Source: JBCBKP01 sp038746265
GTDB taxonomy: Bacteria > Planctomycetota > Phycisphaerae > Phycisphaerales > UBA1924
Assembly (NCBI GenBank): GCA_038746265.1
Contig: JBCDKU010000021.1
Coordinates: forward strand, 1 to 33,386
Direction of reading: 5' to 3'
DNA: 33,386 bases
Made by a program: the position numbers and the translations under genes. This document shows, piece by piece, positions 1-8,669 of this stretch; position 1 is the stretch's first letter; each line of letters begins with the position of its first letter. Under the pieces are notes generated by a model that worked only from the letters and a program-made list of their open reading frames with translations, was not told the DNA's origin and ran no database searches.

Positions 1-2073
1 CCGATGGGCGGTCCGCCGATGGGCGGCGGCGACGACGGCCGCAGCCCGCGCAGAGGCGGCGGCAAGCGTCGCGGCGGCGGCACACCGACCGGACCGAACG
101 CGCCGGGCCAGGGCGCGGGCGGCGGCCGCGGCAAGCGACGCGACGGCCCGGGCGGTGGCGCTTGGTCGGAGCAGGATCTCGCCGAGCGCGAGGCGCGTCT
201 GCAGAAATCGGGCGGCTTCCTGAAGCAGCGCCGGCAGCAGATGAAGCGGGGCGGCGGCCCGGACAACCGCGCCCAGACGCCCGCCCAGAAGGGCGGCAAG
301 GTGCAGATCACCGAGCCGTTCACCATCAAGGACCTCTCGGCGGCGACGGGCGTGAAGGGCGCGGAGATCGTCAAGAAGCTCTTCATGCAGGGCGTCATGG
401 CGACCATCAACTCGCCTATCGAGCCCAACATCGCGGCCGAGATGATGATCGATTACGACATCGAGCTCGAGGTCACCGAGGCGAAGACCGCGGAGCAGCA
501 AGTCTCCGAAGAGTTCGAGGCACGCGAGGCCGTTGACGAGCGCGAGCGCGGCCCGGTCGTGACGATCCTGGGTCACGTGGACCACGGCAAGACGTCGCTG
601 CTCGACAAGATCCGCAACGCGAATGTCGCGGCGGGCGAGGCCGGCGGCATCACGCAGGCGACCAGCGCCTTCCGCGTGCCGCTCGAGATCGGCGACGAGA
701 AGCGTGTCGTGGTGTTCCTCGATACGCCGGGCCACGAGGCGTTCACGGAGATGCGATCGCGCGGCGCGAACATGACCGACATCGTCGTGCTCGTGGTCGC
801 GGCGGATGACGGCGTGATGCCTCAGACGAAGGAGTCGATCGCGCATGCGAAGGCGGCGGGTGTGCCGATCGTGGTGGCGCTCAACAAGATCGACAAGCCC
901 GAGGCGACCGACTCGAACATCCAGAAGATCCTGGGCCAGCTCGCGGAGAACGAGCTGAACCCGACCGACTGGGGCGGGGATACCGAGGTCGTGCGGACGA
1001 GCGCGATCAAGGGCGAGGGCATCCAGGAGCTGCTGGAGATCCTCGACCTGCAGGCGCAGGTGCTCGAGCTCAAGGCCGACTTCGGCGGCAACGCCCGGGG
1101 CACGGTTATTGAGGCGCGACCGGAAGAGGGCCGCGGCTCGGTCGCGAACCTGCTGCTGCAGCAGGGCCAGCTCAAGCTGGGCGACTTCGTCGTCGCGGGC
1201 CGGGCGTTTGGCCGTGTCCGCGATATCACCAACGATCGCGGCGAGCGCCTGAAGGAAGCGCTGCCGCCGGCGCCGGTGCAGATCTCGGGTATCGATCAGC
1301 TCCCCGACGCGGGCGACAAGTTCTATGTCGTGGACTCGCTCAAGAAGGCCGAGCAGGCCGCCGAGCAGCGGCGGAACGTCGAGCGTGAGACGCAGCTGGC
1401 GGCTCCGAAGATGACGACGCTGGATTCGATGTTCAGCGCGATGGCGGAGAAGCAGCTCAAGGAGATCCTGGTCGTCCTCAAGGCAGACGTGCAGGGCTCG
1501 GTGGACGTGCTCAAGAACGAGATCGAGAAGGTCCAGTCCGACGAGGTGCGCTGCCGCGTGCTGCACTCAGCAGTGGGCGGCGTGACCGAGGCGGACGTGC
1601 GGCTTGCCGAGGCGTCGTCGGCGGTCATCGTGGGCTTCAACGTCATCCCGTCGGGCAAGGCGCGTCAGCTCGCCGAGCAGAAGGGCGTGCAGATCCGCCC
1701 GTACCAGGTCATCTACGACATCGTGGACGACATGAAGGCGGCGGCCTCGGGCCTGCTCGCGCCAGAGCTCCGCCAGGAGGTCCTGGGGCACGCCGAGGTG
1801 CGGCAGGTGTTCAAGGTGTCGAAGGTCGGCGCGATCGCGGGCTGCTACGTCACCGACGGCACGGTCGAGCGCGACGCCTACATCCGCGTCACGCGCGACG
1901 ACATCGTCATCGAGAACAACCGCCAGCTCGAGCAGCTCAAGCGGTTCAAGGACGACGTCAAGGAGGTCCGCTCGGGCATGGAGTGCGGCATGAAGATCGT
2001 CGGCTACGACGACATCAAGGAGGGCGACATCCTCGAGTGCTACAAGCAGATCGAGGTCAAGCGGTCGCTCTAA
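1..2073 (+). CDS. infB: Translation initiation factor IF-2, 5'-truncated by the window edge
   Basis: IF-2 is the GTPase that places fMet-tRNA on the 30S subunit and promotes 50S joining. The reading frame is open from base 1, so the true start lies upstream. Counting from the Met at base 4, residues 1-100 are Gly/Arg/Lys-rich linker and residues about 105-158 are an IF2_N-like helical domain. The G domain starts near 183: G1 is GHVDHGKT (190-197), G3 is DTPGH (240-244) with the catalytic-type His, G4 is NKID (294-297), and the G5 region SAIKG follows. Domains II, III and the fMet-tRNA-binding C-terminal barrel follow and look complete to the stop. The switch I segment reads GGITQATSAF where the family usually has GGITQHIGAY. 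Gene order infB-ylxP-rbfA is the classic translation cluster. An AAGGAG-like site overlapping the stop serves the next gene. Confidence 0.97.
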   Translation, partial: PMGGPPMGGGDDGRSPRRGGGKRRGGGTPTGPNAPGQGAGGGRGKRRDGPGGGAWSEQDLAEREARLQKSGGFLKQRRQQMKRGGGPDNRAQTPAQKGGKVQITEPFTIKDLSAATGVKGAEIVKKLFMQGVMATINSPIEPNIAAEMMIDYDIELEVTEAKTAEQQVSEEFEAREAVDERERGPVVTILGHVDHGKTSLLDKIRNANVAAGEAGGITQATSAFRVPLEIGDEKRVVVFLDTPGHEAFTEMRSRGANMTDIVVLVVAADDGVMPQTKESIAHAKAAGVPIVVALNKIDKPEATDSNIQKILGQLAENELNPTDWGGDTEVVRTSAIKGEGIQELLEILDLQAQVLELKADFGGNARGTVIEARPEEGRGSVANLLLQQGQLKLGDFVVAGRAFGRVRDITNDRGERLKEALPPAPVQISGIDQLPDAGDKFYVVDSLKKAEQAAEQRRNVERETQLAAPKMTTLDSMFSAMAEKQLKEILVVLKADVQGSVDVLKNEIEKVQSDEVRCRVLHSAVGGVTEADVRLAEASSAVIVGFNVIPSGKARQLAEQKGVQIRPYQVIYDIVDDMKAAASGLLAPELRQEVLGHAEVRQVFKVSKVGAIAGCYVTDGTVERDAYIRVTRDDIVIENNRQLEQLKRFKDDVKEVRSGMECGMKIVGYDDIKEGDILECYKQIEVKRSL

Positions 2074-2088
2074 GGAGCCACAGCGTTC

Positions 2089-2496
2089 ATGGTCGTCGGC
2101 GTTCTCCAGCTCACGCTCCACGTCCCCTGGGCCGAGTCGCTCAAGGACAAGCGCTCCGTCGTGAAGTCGGTCAAGGATCGGCTGCACCGCGAGCACTTGG
2201 TCGCGGTGGCCGAGGTCGGGCATCTCGACGCGCTCAACGTCGCGGTGCTCGCCGTCTCGGCCGTCGGGACGGACGGCAAGCGTGTGGGCACGACGCTCGA
2301 CAAGGTGACCGACAAGCTCCGCACGATGACCGACGCCGAGGTGGGGGCGGTCGAGCGGCGTGTGCTCAGCGCGAACGAGATGGGTCTTGGTGAGGCCCGG
2401 ATCGAGGAGATCGACGAGGACGCGATCGCGGCGGAGATGTTCGAGCGCATGATCGATGTCGATGGCGGGAGCATGAGCGGAGAGCAGCCCTCGTGA
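2089..2496 (+). CDS. ylxP: DUF503 / YlxP family protein
   Basis: A 135-aa protein with the DUF503 hallmarks: an N-terminal beta strand, the SLKDKRSVVKS segment near residues 17-27, and a central strand carrying AEVGHLDALN where homologues have AE(V/I)...D..... The family is small and dimeric. Its biochemical role is not settled, but it usually sits between infB and rbfA, as here, which suggests a role in ribosome assembly or translation. The ATG lies 15 bases after the infB stop, behind AAGGAG (2072-2077). The last codons overlap the GTG start of rbfA by four bases (GTGA), so the two are probably translationally coupled. The C-terminus (about 110-135) is acidic and variable. Confidence 0.9.
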   Translation: MVVGVLQLTLHVPWAESLKDKRSVVKSVKDRLHREHLVAVAEVGHLDALNVAVLAVSAVGTDGKRVGTTLDKVTDKLRTMTDAEVGAVERRVLSANEMGLGEARIEEIDEDAIAAEMFERMIDVDGGSMSGEQPS

Positions 2497-3017
2497 GCGA
2501 TCACGGCTTCCACATGCCGCCGTCGCCGTTCGGCGACAAGTCCTCGTCGCACCGCGCCGAGCAGCTCGCGAGCACGCTGCGCAAGGAGCTCGACCGCGTG
2601 CTCGCGCGGGGGCTCGCGGACCCGCGGGTCAAAGGGATGATCACGATCACGGGCCTGACGGTTTCGGACGATTTCAAGACCGCCGACGTGAGCGTCTCGA
2701 TCGTGCCAGAGGACGCCCAAGAGCTCACGATGCACGGGCTGCGTTCGGCGGCCGGGCATATCCGCAATCAGGTGAAGAAAAGAATCGCGACCAAGGTCAT
2801 GCCGCGGCTGGAATTCGCCCTCGATACGGGCCTGAAGCACCAGCGGACGGTCTATGAGCTGATCGCCAAGGCCAGCGGCGAACTGGCCGAGACGGACCCG
2901 GAACGGGAAACCGAGGCCGGGGAGGACGCGAACGATTCGGCGGCGAATCATGACGGATCGCACGGGGGAGAGGGGTCGTCGGATGACGACAGCAGTAGCA
3001 AGAAGGGAACGTGGTGA
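2493..3017 (+). CDS. rbfA: 30S ribosome-binding factor A (RbfA)
   Basis: RbfA is a KH-fold protein that binds the immature 30S subunit and helps 5'-end maturation of 16S rRNA. Residues about 18-130 match the family: the HRAEQLASTLRKELDRVL helix, ADPRVKGMITITGLTVSDDF as the first strand pair, ADVSVSIV, and the LR...GHIRNQVKKRI helix followed by MPRLEFALDTGLKHQ. The family is usually 110-140 aa. This protein has 174 aa because of a low-complexity acidic/Ser tail (about 130-174) that ends in KKGTW and is probably disordered. The start is GTG, overlapping the ylxP stop by four bases. The stop overlaps the GTG of the next gene in the same way (GTGA, 3014-3017). Confidence 0.93.
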   Translation: MSDHGFHMPPSPFGDKSSSHRAEQLASTLRKELDRVLARGLADPRVKGMITITGLTVSDDFKTADVSVSIVPEDAQELTMHGLRSAAGHIRNQVKKRIATKVMPRLEFALDTGLKHQRTVYELIAKASGELAETDPERETEAGEDANDSAANHDGSHGGEGSSDDDSSSKKGTW

Positions 3018-3715
3018 CGCCAGCCGACCGATCAGAACCGATCCGTGTGTTCTTCAAGGACCTAGGCGAGCGCTACACGATCGAGCGCGACCAGGACCAC
3101 GCGGCCGAGACGCCCACGCACGGCGACCGGCTCGTCGATGAATTGGTCCGCGCGCTGCTGCAGTGGGAGGCCTCGCACAGCCAGGCACGGGCGGCGTACC
3201 AGCGACTGCTCTCGAGCGTGATCGATTACACCGAGCTGCGGATCTGTTTCCCGGCCGACGTCGCCAAGGTGCTCGGGCCCCGCTACCCGCGGGTTGAGGA
3301 GCGCTGCGAGCGTCTGCGGTGCGCCCTCAACGACATCGCCGCCCGTGAGCAGTCGCTCTCGCTCGCACGGCTCGGCGAGATGAACAAGCGCGACGCGAAG
3401 CAGTACGTCGAGTCGATCGAGGGGCTGCCCAAGTTCGTCGCGGCCCGCGTCGTGCTCTTCGGGCTGGGCGGGCACGCCTTCCCGCTCGATGATCGGCTGC
3501 TCGATCACCTGATCGGCGCGGAGCTCTTCGAGCCCGATACCGATGTCGATTCCGCGGCCGCGAAGATCGAGCGGGCGCTCCGCGCGGGCGAGGCCGCCGA
3601 CGGCTACGACCTGCTCGAGCTGTGGTCGGCGAACGGCGGGGCGGGCAAGAAGCCGCGGCCGCGCACCACGAAGAAGAAGGCCCCGAGCAAGCAGTCGTCC
3701 AGCGCCGCGTCATGA
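3014..3715 (+). CDS. Degenerate endonuclease III-like (HhH) protein
   Basis: A 233-aa protein with a helix-hairpin-helix/GPD-like segment at residues 136-166 (IEGLPKFVAARVVLFGLGGH followed by AFPLDD). It resembles the LPGVG-K-TA...VD core of Nth/MutY enzymes. The Lys of bifunctional glycosylases is absent from its usual place: LPKFVAAR replaces LPGVGRKTAN. The Asp pair D159/D160 could correspond to the HhH-GPD Asp. There is no C-terminal 4Fe-4S Cys cluster; instead the tail (211-233) is Lys/Pro/Ser-rich. A genuine nth lies at 10011, so this is not the cell's main endonuclease III. Two adjacent GTG codons (3011, 3014) could start it; 3014 gives the GTGA overlap with rbfA typical of this region and follows an AGAAGGGA-like site. 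Activity cannot be assigned; a DNA-binding role is plausible. Confidence 0.75.
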   Translation: MTPADRSEPIRVFFKDLGERYTIERDQDHAAETPTHGDRLVDELVRALLQWEASHSQARAAYQRLLSSVIDYTELRICFPADVAKVLGPRYPRVEERCERLRCALNDIAAREQSLSLARLGEMNKRDAKQYVESIEGLPKFVAARVVLFGLGGHAFPLDDRLLDHLIGAELFEPDTDVDSAAAKIERALRAGEAADGYDLLELWSANGGAGKKPRPRTTKKKAPSKQSSSAAS

Positions 3716-6700
3716 TTGATCCCCACGCCATCCGCCGCGGACTGCTGCTCGCCGCGTCGGCCGGCGCGGTGCTCGCGGTGCCGGCGTGCAGCACGCCCGA
3801 GTCGGTCGATGACCGCGCATCGCTCGCGGCCGACGGCGAACTCACGGGCGAGCCGTTCGCGGAACTTGTCCGGCTCTCCGAACGGCAGTCGCGCGGCGAG
3901 AAGCCCGAGCCCAAGGGGCTGCCAGGATTCCTGAGGCCGATCGCCGACGCGGACCCGGAGCTCGCCGATCTGCCCCTCGCCGAGACGCTCGAACAGCTCG
4001 CCGCGAAGGCCGACACGACGCCCGCGGTCCCGGAATCGCCCGACCGCTCACGCGCGCTGCTGGCGTACGCCTCGGGCCGATCGGCGACGATCGCGGGCGA
4101 GCTGAATGATGCCATCCGTCAGCTCGAGCGAGCCGCGCAGCTCGACGGCGATGTGCCGGAGATCTGGCGCGCCCTCGGCGACGCGCGGCTCGCGGACGGA
4201 CTCCGTGTCAGCGCGGTCACGGCGTATCGCCGGGCGGCTTCACTCGGGCTGCGTGAGAAACGACCGCTGGTCATCGCCGCGGTCGATGCGCTCGACCGGC
4301 GGCAATACGACGATGCGCTGCGGTGGCTCGCAACGGCGATCGAGTTGGGCGAGCCCGATGCCGATTCGGCGATCAACCTCGTCGCCAACGCAAGCCTCGG
4401 GCGTGCGCTACTCGCGACGAACCGGTGGCGCGCGGGCGCGGAGGCGATCGAGCGCAGCCTGTCCGCGCCGACACGGCTCTCCGGGCCCACGGTGCTCGCC
4501 CGGGAGCTCTCGGAGCTCTCCGCGCGGCGTTCGGCGCTGCTCCGCGACGCGGGCGACGCGTGGGTCCGCGCGGGCGAGTACGAGCGGGCCGACGAGGTCT
4601 ACGCCACGGCGTCCGAGGTTTCGGTTGCCGAGGCGGCGAGTCTGCGGGCTCGGCGAACAGAAGTCGCGCAGCTCCTGGGCCGGCCCGCGCAGTCGGCGCT
4701 GCTTCTCTTCCGGCGGATCGCGGACGCGGGCTCGGTGTTGACCGCGAGCGATCTTCGGCTGGTCGGCGAGCTCGCCGTCGATGCCGACATGCGGCGGGCG
4801 ATGCGATCTGCGATCGCGGACCTGCGCCGCCTCGCCGATCCGGCTGAGCCGGGCGTGCTCGTGCCGTTGGCGCGGGCCGAGGCGGCGATTGCCGGTGGTG
4901 TGCGTGAGCAGCGGCGGGAGCTGATCGCAGCTCTGGCCGAGCGTGCGCCGATCGACCTGCTTGGATCCGAACCGATCGCGGTCGATCTCGTGCGGACGTG
5001 CAATCTCGCGGATGCCGAGGCGTGCGCGGCCGTGGCGATCGACGCGGTCCGCGCCGAGCCGCAGGCGGCGGCCCCGGTGTCGGCGGCGCTCGCGAAGTGG
5101 ACCGCCGATCCCCGGGCGTTGCTCGAAGCGCTCACGGAGGGCCCGGCCGATCTCCGCGCGTCGGTGCTGCTCGAGCTGGGGCGTGCGACTGACGCCGCCG
5201 AGGTGCTCCGGGCTGCGATCGATTCGGGCGAAACGACCGACGCGACGCCCGGCATCGCGGTCCGCGCGGCAGTGGCGTCGGGCGCATGGGGCCTTGCGGA
5301 TGACGCCGTGCGTCTCGCGGGCACGATCGAGGATTCGGCGACCCGCGCTCGGTCCACGGCTGACGTGATGTGGAGCCTCCGGCGTCCGCTCGAAGCGCTG
5401 ACGGCGTTGGCTCCGGTCTTCGAGGACGACTCGGTCGATGCAGCCGACTTCAACCGCGGAGCCGGGTTCGCGCTGCTCGCGGGCCGGTTGGAGCTCGCGG
5501 CGGACATGATCGATCGGGCGGCGGCGATGGGGCCTCGCTTCGAACCGGTGTTCGAGACGCGGCTGGTGATCGCGCAGCGGCTCGGGGGCGAGGGCGTGAA
5601 CGAGCCTGTGACGGAGGTCTTCCGCGACCTGCGCGAGACGCTGCCCGGCGCGAAGCTCGTGCGGCGGCTCGGCATCGAGGAGCGCGTCAACCGCGGGCTC
5701 GTCGATGACGCGCGGCGGGACCTGCTGGAGCTGCTCGATGCGGACCCGACCGATCAGGATCTGCTTGTGCGCGCGGTCGCGGTGATCCAGGCGGGCGTGC
5801 AGCGCGGCGTGGATGCGGCGCAGACCGAGGCGATGCTCGATCGATTGCAACAGATCGCGTCCGACCACCCCGGGTCGGTCGCGGCCGCGACGGCGCTCGT
5901 CGACGGACGGCTCGCGATCCGCGATGCGCAGGGTGCCGCCGACGCGCTCGAGGCATTCGGAGAGCGCACCGGGTCGCCCTCGTTCGGCCCACGGCTCGAG
6001 CGGCTGCAGCGCGAGGCGCTCGGCGAAGCCGGCGCCGCTGACGCCGCGCGTGATGCGCGGCTTGCCGCAGAGCAGCTGCCGCCCGGGCAGGCGATCGAAC
6101 GCCTCGGCCAGCGGGCGAATCAGGCGGCACCGGTGGAGGAACTGCTCGCCGAGGCGAATCGGCTGCTGCCGAGCACGCTCGGGCTCGAGGGTGCGGAGCG
6201 GATCGCGCTGGGCCGCGTCGTGCAACTGGTCATCACGAACCTCTCGCAGGTCGTCGGCGTCGCGGAAGACGCGATCACGCGGCGGGAGCGTGCCGACACG
6301 GCCGTCGAGTTGGTGGAGTGGGCGCTCGAGCGCGAGGCCCTGCTCGCGCCGGCGGCGCACGAGTTCCGGATCCGGCACGTTGTCGATTCGGGCGCTGATG
6401 TCGATCGGCTCGCCCGTGCGATCGACGACGCCGGCGCCGGCGGCCCCCAGCTCCAACTCGGTGCGTTTCAGCTCGCGCTGCAGCTCCTCCGCGCGCAGGG
6501 AAGCACGCAGACCGCGATCGACACCGCGATCGCCGTCGCCGGCACCATCGGCTCGCCCCTGACGCCGCTGCCCGACGGCGTTGTGCCGATCTCGATCGAG
6601 CTGCTCTGGCAATCGGGCGACGTCGCCGACACGCGGGCGTTCATCGACGCGATCCGCTCACGCCGCGTGGTGTCGGACGCGGTCGAGTCGATGTGGCGCG

Positions 6701-7350
6701 GGTTCGGGCTGCCGTCCGCGGACCAACCCGGCAGGACGCGCGGGGCCGTCGAGCTTGCGTACTTGGTCGCGGGTCAGGCGTACAGCCTAGGCGATCTCTC
6801 GCGGGCCGAGCGGATCTTCGAGCTCGCGCTCGAGTACGACGACGCCCACCCGTGGACCGGTAACGACTTTGGGTATCTGCTGCTTGAACGCGGCGCAGAG
6901 GAAGACGTCGTCCGCGCCGAGCAGCTCATCGAGATGGCCGCCAACGCGCTGCCCCTGCAGGCGAGCGTGACCGACTCACTCGGCTGGCTCCGCTACCGCA
7001 TCGGTGTGCTCGAGAGCGAGTTCGACGAGCAGGGCAACGTCGCGCGCGAGGGCGCGGTCTCGCTGCTCGAGCGCGCGGACCGGCTCGCGGGCGAGAACGA
7101 CGACGGTGTCATCACCGATCACCTCGGCGACGCCTACTACATGGCGGGCGACGAGCAGCGGGCCCGCGAAACCTGGACGCGGGCCCGGCGGCAGGCCGTC
7201 CGCTCGGTCGGCGGGCTGACACGCGACTCGGCTCAGTTCAACGAGGTGCAGGACCGCATCCGGAACATCGCCTCGAAGCTCGAGGCGCTGCGTCTGGGCG
7301 AGCGGCCGCCGGTCGCGCCGTCGAGCGCGGAGCCGCCGGACGGCCGCTAG
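3712..7350 (+). CDS. Large TPR-repeat lipoprotein
   Basis: A 1212-aa exported protein starting at the ATG that overlaps the previous stop (ATGA). Residues 1-26 form a lipoprotein signal peptide: RR, a hydrophobic stretch LLLAASAGAVLAVP, then A-C26 as the lipid-modified Cys. The lipobox VPAC is slightly atypical because of the Pro. The rest is almost entirely helical and Ala/Leu/Arg-rich, with recognisable tetratricopeptide motifs near the N-terminus (ALGDARLADG...AVTAYRRAASLG, about 155-190) and at the C-terminus (AGQAYSLGDLSRAERIFELA, DSLGWLRYR, HLGDAYYMAGDEQRARETW). The middle is probably degenerate TPR or other alpha-solenoid repeats. No catalytic motif was seen. It is likely an envelope scaffold. 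The frame stays open upstream to 3622, but that part lies inside the previous gene and lacks the signal peptide context. Confidence 0.85.
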   Translation: MIDPHAIRRGLLLAASAGAVLAVPACSTPESVDDRASLAADGELTGEPFAELVRLSERQSRGEKPEPKGLPGFLRPIADADPELADLPLAETLEQLAAKADTTPAVPESPDRSRALLAYASGRSATIAGELNDAIRQLERAAQLDGDVPEIWRALGDARLADGLRVSAVTAYRRAASLGLREKRPLVIAAVDALDRRQYDDALRWLATAIELGEPDADSAINLVANASLGRALLATNRWRAGAEAIERSLSAPTRLSGPTVLARELSELSARRSALLRDAGDAWVRAGEYERADEVYATASEVSVAEAASLRARRTEVAQLLGRPAQSALLLFRRIADAGSVLTASDLRLVGELAVDADMRRAMRSAIADLRRLADPAEPGVLVPLARAEAAIAGGVREQRRELIAALAERAPIDLLGSEPIAVDLVRTCNLADAEACAAVAIDAVRAEPQAAAPVSAALAKWTADPRALLEALTEGPADLRASVLLELGRATDAAEVLRAAIDSGETTDATPGIAVRAAVASGAWGLADDAVRLAGTIEDSATRARSTADVMWSLRRPLEALTALAPVFEDDSVDAADFNRGAGFALLAGRLELAADMIDRAAAMGPRFEPVFETRLVIAQRLGGEGVNEPVTEVFRDLRETLPGAKLVRRLGIEERVNRGLVDDARRDLLELLDADPTDQDLLVRAVAVIQAGVQRGVDAAQTEAMLDRLQQIASDHPGSVAAATALVDGRLAIRDAQGAADALEAFGERTGSPSFGPRLERLQREALGEAGAADAARDARLAAEQLPPGQAIERLGQRANQAAPVEELLAEANRLLPSTLGLEGAERIALGRVVQLVITNLSQVVGVAEDAITRRERADTAVELVEWALEREALLAPAAHEFRIRHVVDSGADVDRLARAIDDAGAGGPQLQLGAFQLALQLLRAQGSTQTAIDTAIAVAGTIGSPLTPLPDGVVPISIELLWQSGDVADTRAFIDAIRSRRVVSDAVESMWRGFGLPSADQPGRTRGAVELAYLVAGQAYSLGDLSRAERIFELALEYDDAHPWTGNDFGYLLLERGAEEDVVRAEQLIEMAANALPLQASVTDSLGWLRYRIGVLESEFDEQGNVAREGAVSLLERADRLAGENDDGVITDHLGDAYYMAGDEQRARETWTRARRQAVRSVGGLTRDSAQFNEVQDRIRNIASKLEALRLGERPPVAPSSAEPPDGR

Positions 7351-7413
7351 CGGCGCAGCAACAATCGACGGTTGACGTTCGAGCGGTGCGCACGACGCCG
7401 CGGGAGATCAGGC

Positions 7414-8169
7414 ATGGCCGGACACAGCAAGTGGGCGAACATCAGGCACCGCAAGGGTCGCGTCGATGCGGCCCGCGCGAAGACGTGGTCGAAGATCAGC
7501 CGCGCGATCATCGCCGCGGCCCGCGCCGGCGGCGGCGACCCCGCGACCAACCTCTCGCTGCGGTACGCGATCGAGGAAGCCAAGTCTGAGAACATGCCCA
7601 AGGACACGATCAACCGCGCCGTCGACAAGGGCGCGGGCGCGGGCCAGGGCGAGGACTACGAGAACGTCACCTACGAGGGCTACGGGCCGGGCGGCGTCGC
7701 GGTGCTGGTCGAGGCGCTCACCGACAACCGCACCCGCACCGCGGGCGACGTCCGCTACATCTTCGGCAAGAACGGCGGCAACATCGGCACGCCCGGCTCG
7801 GTCGCGTTCATGTTCCAGACCAAGGGGCGCATCTTCATCGAGTCGGGCAAGGTCGATGAGGACCAGCTCATGGAGCTCGCGCTCGAGGCGGGCGCGGAGG
7901 ACGTCGAGCTGCCCGAGGACGAGGGCGACGCGTTCACCGTCGTGACCGAGGCGACTGAGTTCATCGCCGTCAAGACCGCGCTCGAAGAGGCCGGCATCGA
8001 GATGGCGGACTCGGGCATCACCAAGATCCCGGACAACGAAGCGGAGCTGTCGTCCGACGATGCGACAAAGCTGCTCAAGCTCGTTGACGCGCTCGACGAC
8101 AACGACGACGTGCAGAAGGTGCACCACAACGGGATCATCCCCGACGACGTGCTCGCCTCGCTCGAGTGA
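7414..8169 (+). CDS. yebC: YebC/PmpR (TACO1) family protein
   Basis: A 251-aa member of the YebC/TACO1 family. It begins with the near-invariant MAGHSKWANIRHRKG signature and continues with NLSLRYAIEEAKSENMPKDT, IN(R)AVDKG, YEGYGPGG, ALTDNRTRTAGDVR and GGNIGTPGSVAFMF. The family was first annotated as transcriptional regulators (PmpR); several members are now known to relieve ribosome stalling, for example at polyproline. The ATG is preceded by GGGAG (7402-7406) with a seven-base spacer. An in-frame upstream TTG at 7372 has no supporting homology. The gene's location after an infB-rbfA translation cluster fits a translation role. The stop overlaps the GTG of the next gene by four bases. Confidence 0.95.
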   Translation: MAGHSKWANIRHRKGRVDAARAKTWSKISRAIIAAARAGGGDPATNLSLRYAIEEAKSENMPKDTINRAVDKGAGAGQGEDYENVTYEGYGPGGVAVLVEALTDNRTRTAGDVRYIFGKNGGNIGTPGSVAFMFQTKGRIFIESGKVDEDQLMELALEAGAEDVELPEDEGDAFTVVTEATEFIAVKTALEEAGIEMADSGITKIPDNEAELSSDDATKLLKLVDALDDNDDVQKVHHNGIIPDDVLASLE

Positions 8170-8669
8170 AGCGGCTCCCGATCCCAGACGACATGCGGGG
8201 CGGCGCGTCGTTCTCGCGCTGCCGCGCGTACCGCTACACGCTCACGCGGAAGTGGTCCAAAGGCCCGAGGCTGTGCTTCGTCGGCATGAACCCGTCCACC
8301 GCCGACGCGACCCACGACGACCCAACGATTCGGCTTGTCATCCTGCGCGCCCGGCGCGAGGGCTTCTGCGAGCTCGAAGCCGTCAACCTCTTCGCGCTGC
8401 GCTCGACCGATCCGAAGGGCTTGCTCGCGGTCGAGGACCCTGTCGGCCCGCGCAACGCCGAGGCGGTTCGGCGCGCGATCGAGCGGTCGGACGCGGTGTT
8501 CGCGGGGTGGGGCCGCCCGCCGATCGATTCGCCGCGCGTGCGTGCGATCGCGGCCGCGAGCGGGCCGCTGTGCCTCGGCATCACGAAATCAGGTGAGCCG
8601 CGGCATCCGCTCTACCTGCCGAAGGACGCCGAACTCATCCCGTGGCTGGGGACCGCCACCGCTCAATAA
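8166..8669 (+). CDS. DUF1643 family protein
   Basis: A 167-aa protein matching the DUF1643 pattern: an N-terminal aromatic/Arg segment (YRYTLTRKW), the FVGMNPSTADATHDDPTIR core at about residues 38-56, then AVNLFALRSTDP and DPVGPRN. A GWG segment follows near 110, and a C-terminal GITKSGEPRHPLYLP motif completes the family signature. The family has no firmly established biochemical activity; conserved Asn, Asp and His residues suggest a nucleotide or base-related ligand, but that is inference. The GTG start overlaps the yebC stop (GTGA), suggesting coupled translation. The last 35 bases overlap the convergent minus-strand gene. Confidence 0.85.
   Translation: MKRLPIPDDMRGGASFSRCRAYRYTLTRKWSKGPRLCFVGMNPSTADATHDDPTIRLVILRARREGFCELEAVNLFALRSTDPKGLLAVEDPVGPRNAEAVRRAIERSDAVFAGWGRPPIDSPRVRAIAAASGPLCLGITKSGEPRHPLYLPKDAELIPWLGTATAQ

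Noticed and set aside
4408..6612. A 734-codon open frame on the minus strand opposite the TPR lipoprotein.
   Set aside because: It is Arg/His-rich shadow sequence created by GC-rich codon bias; it has no start signal and no recognisable domain, while the plus strand encodes a clear lipoprotein.
7372..7413. An upstream TTG start for yebC.
   Set aside because: The invariant MAGHSKW start and GGGAG site fix the ATG at 7414.
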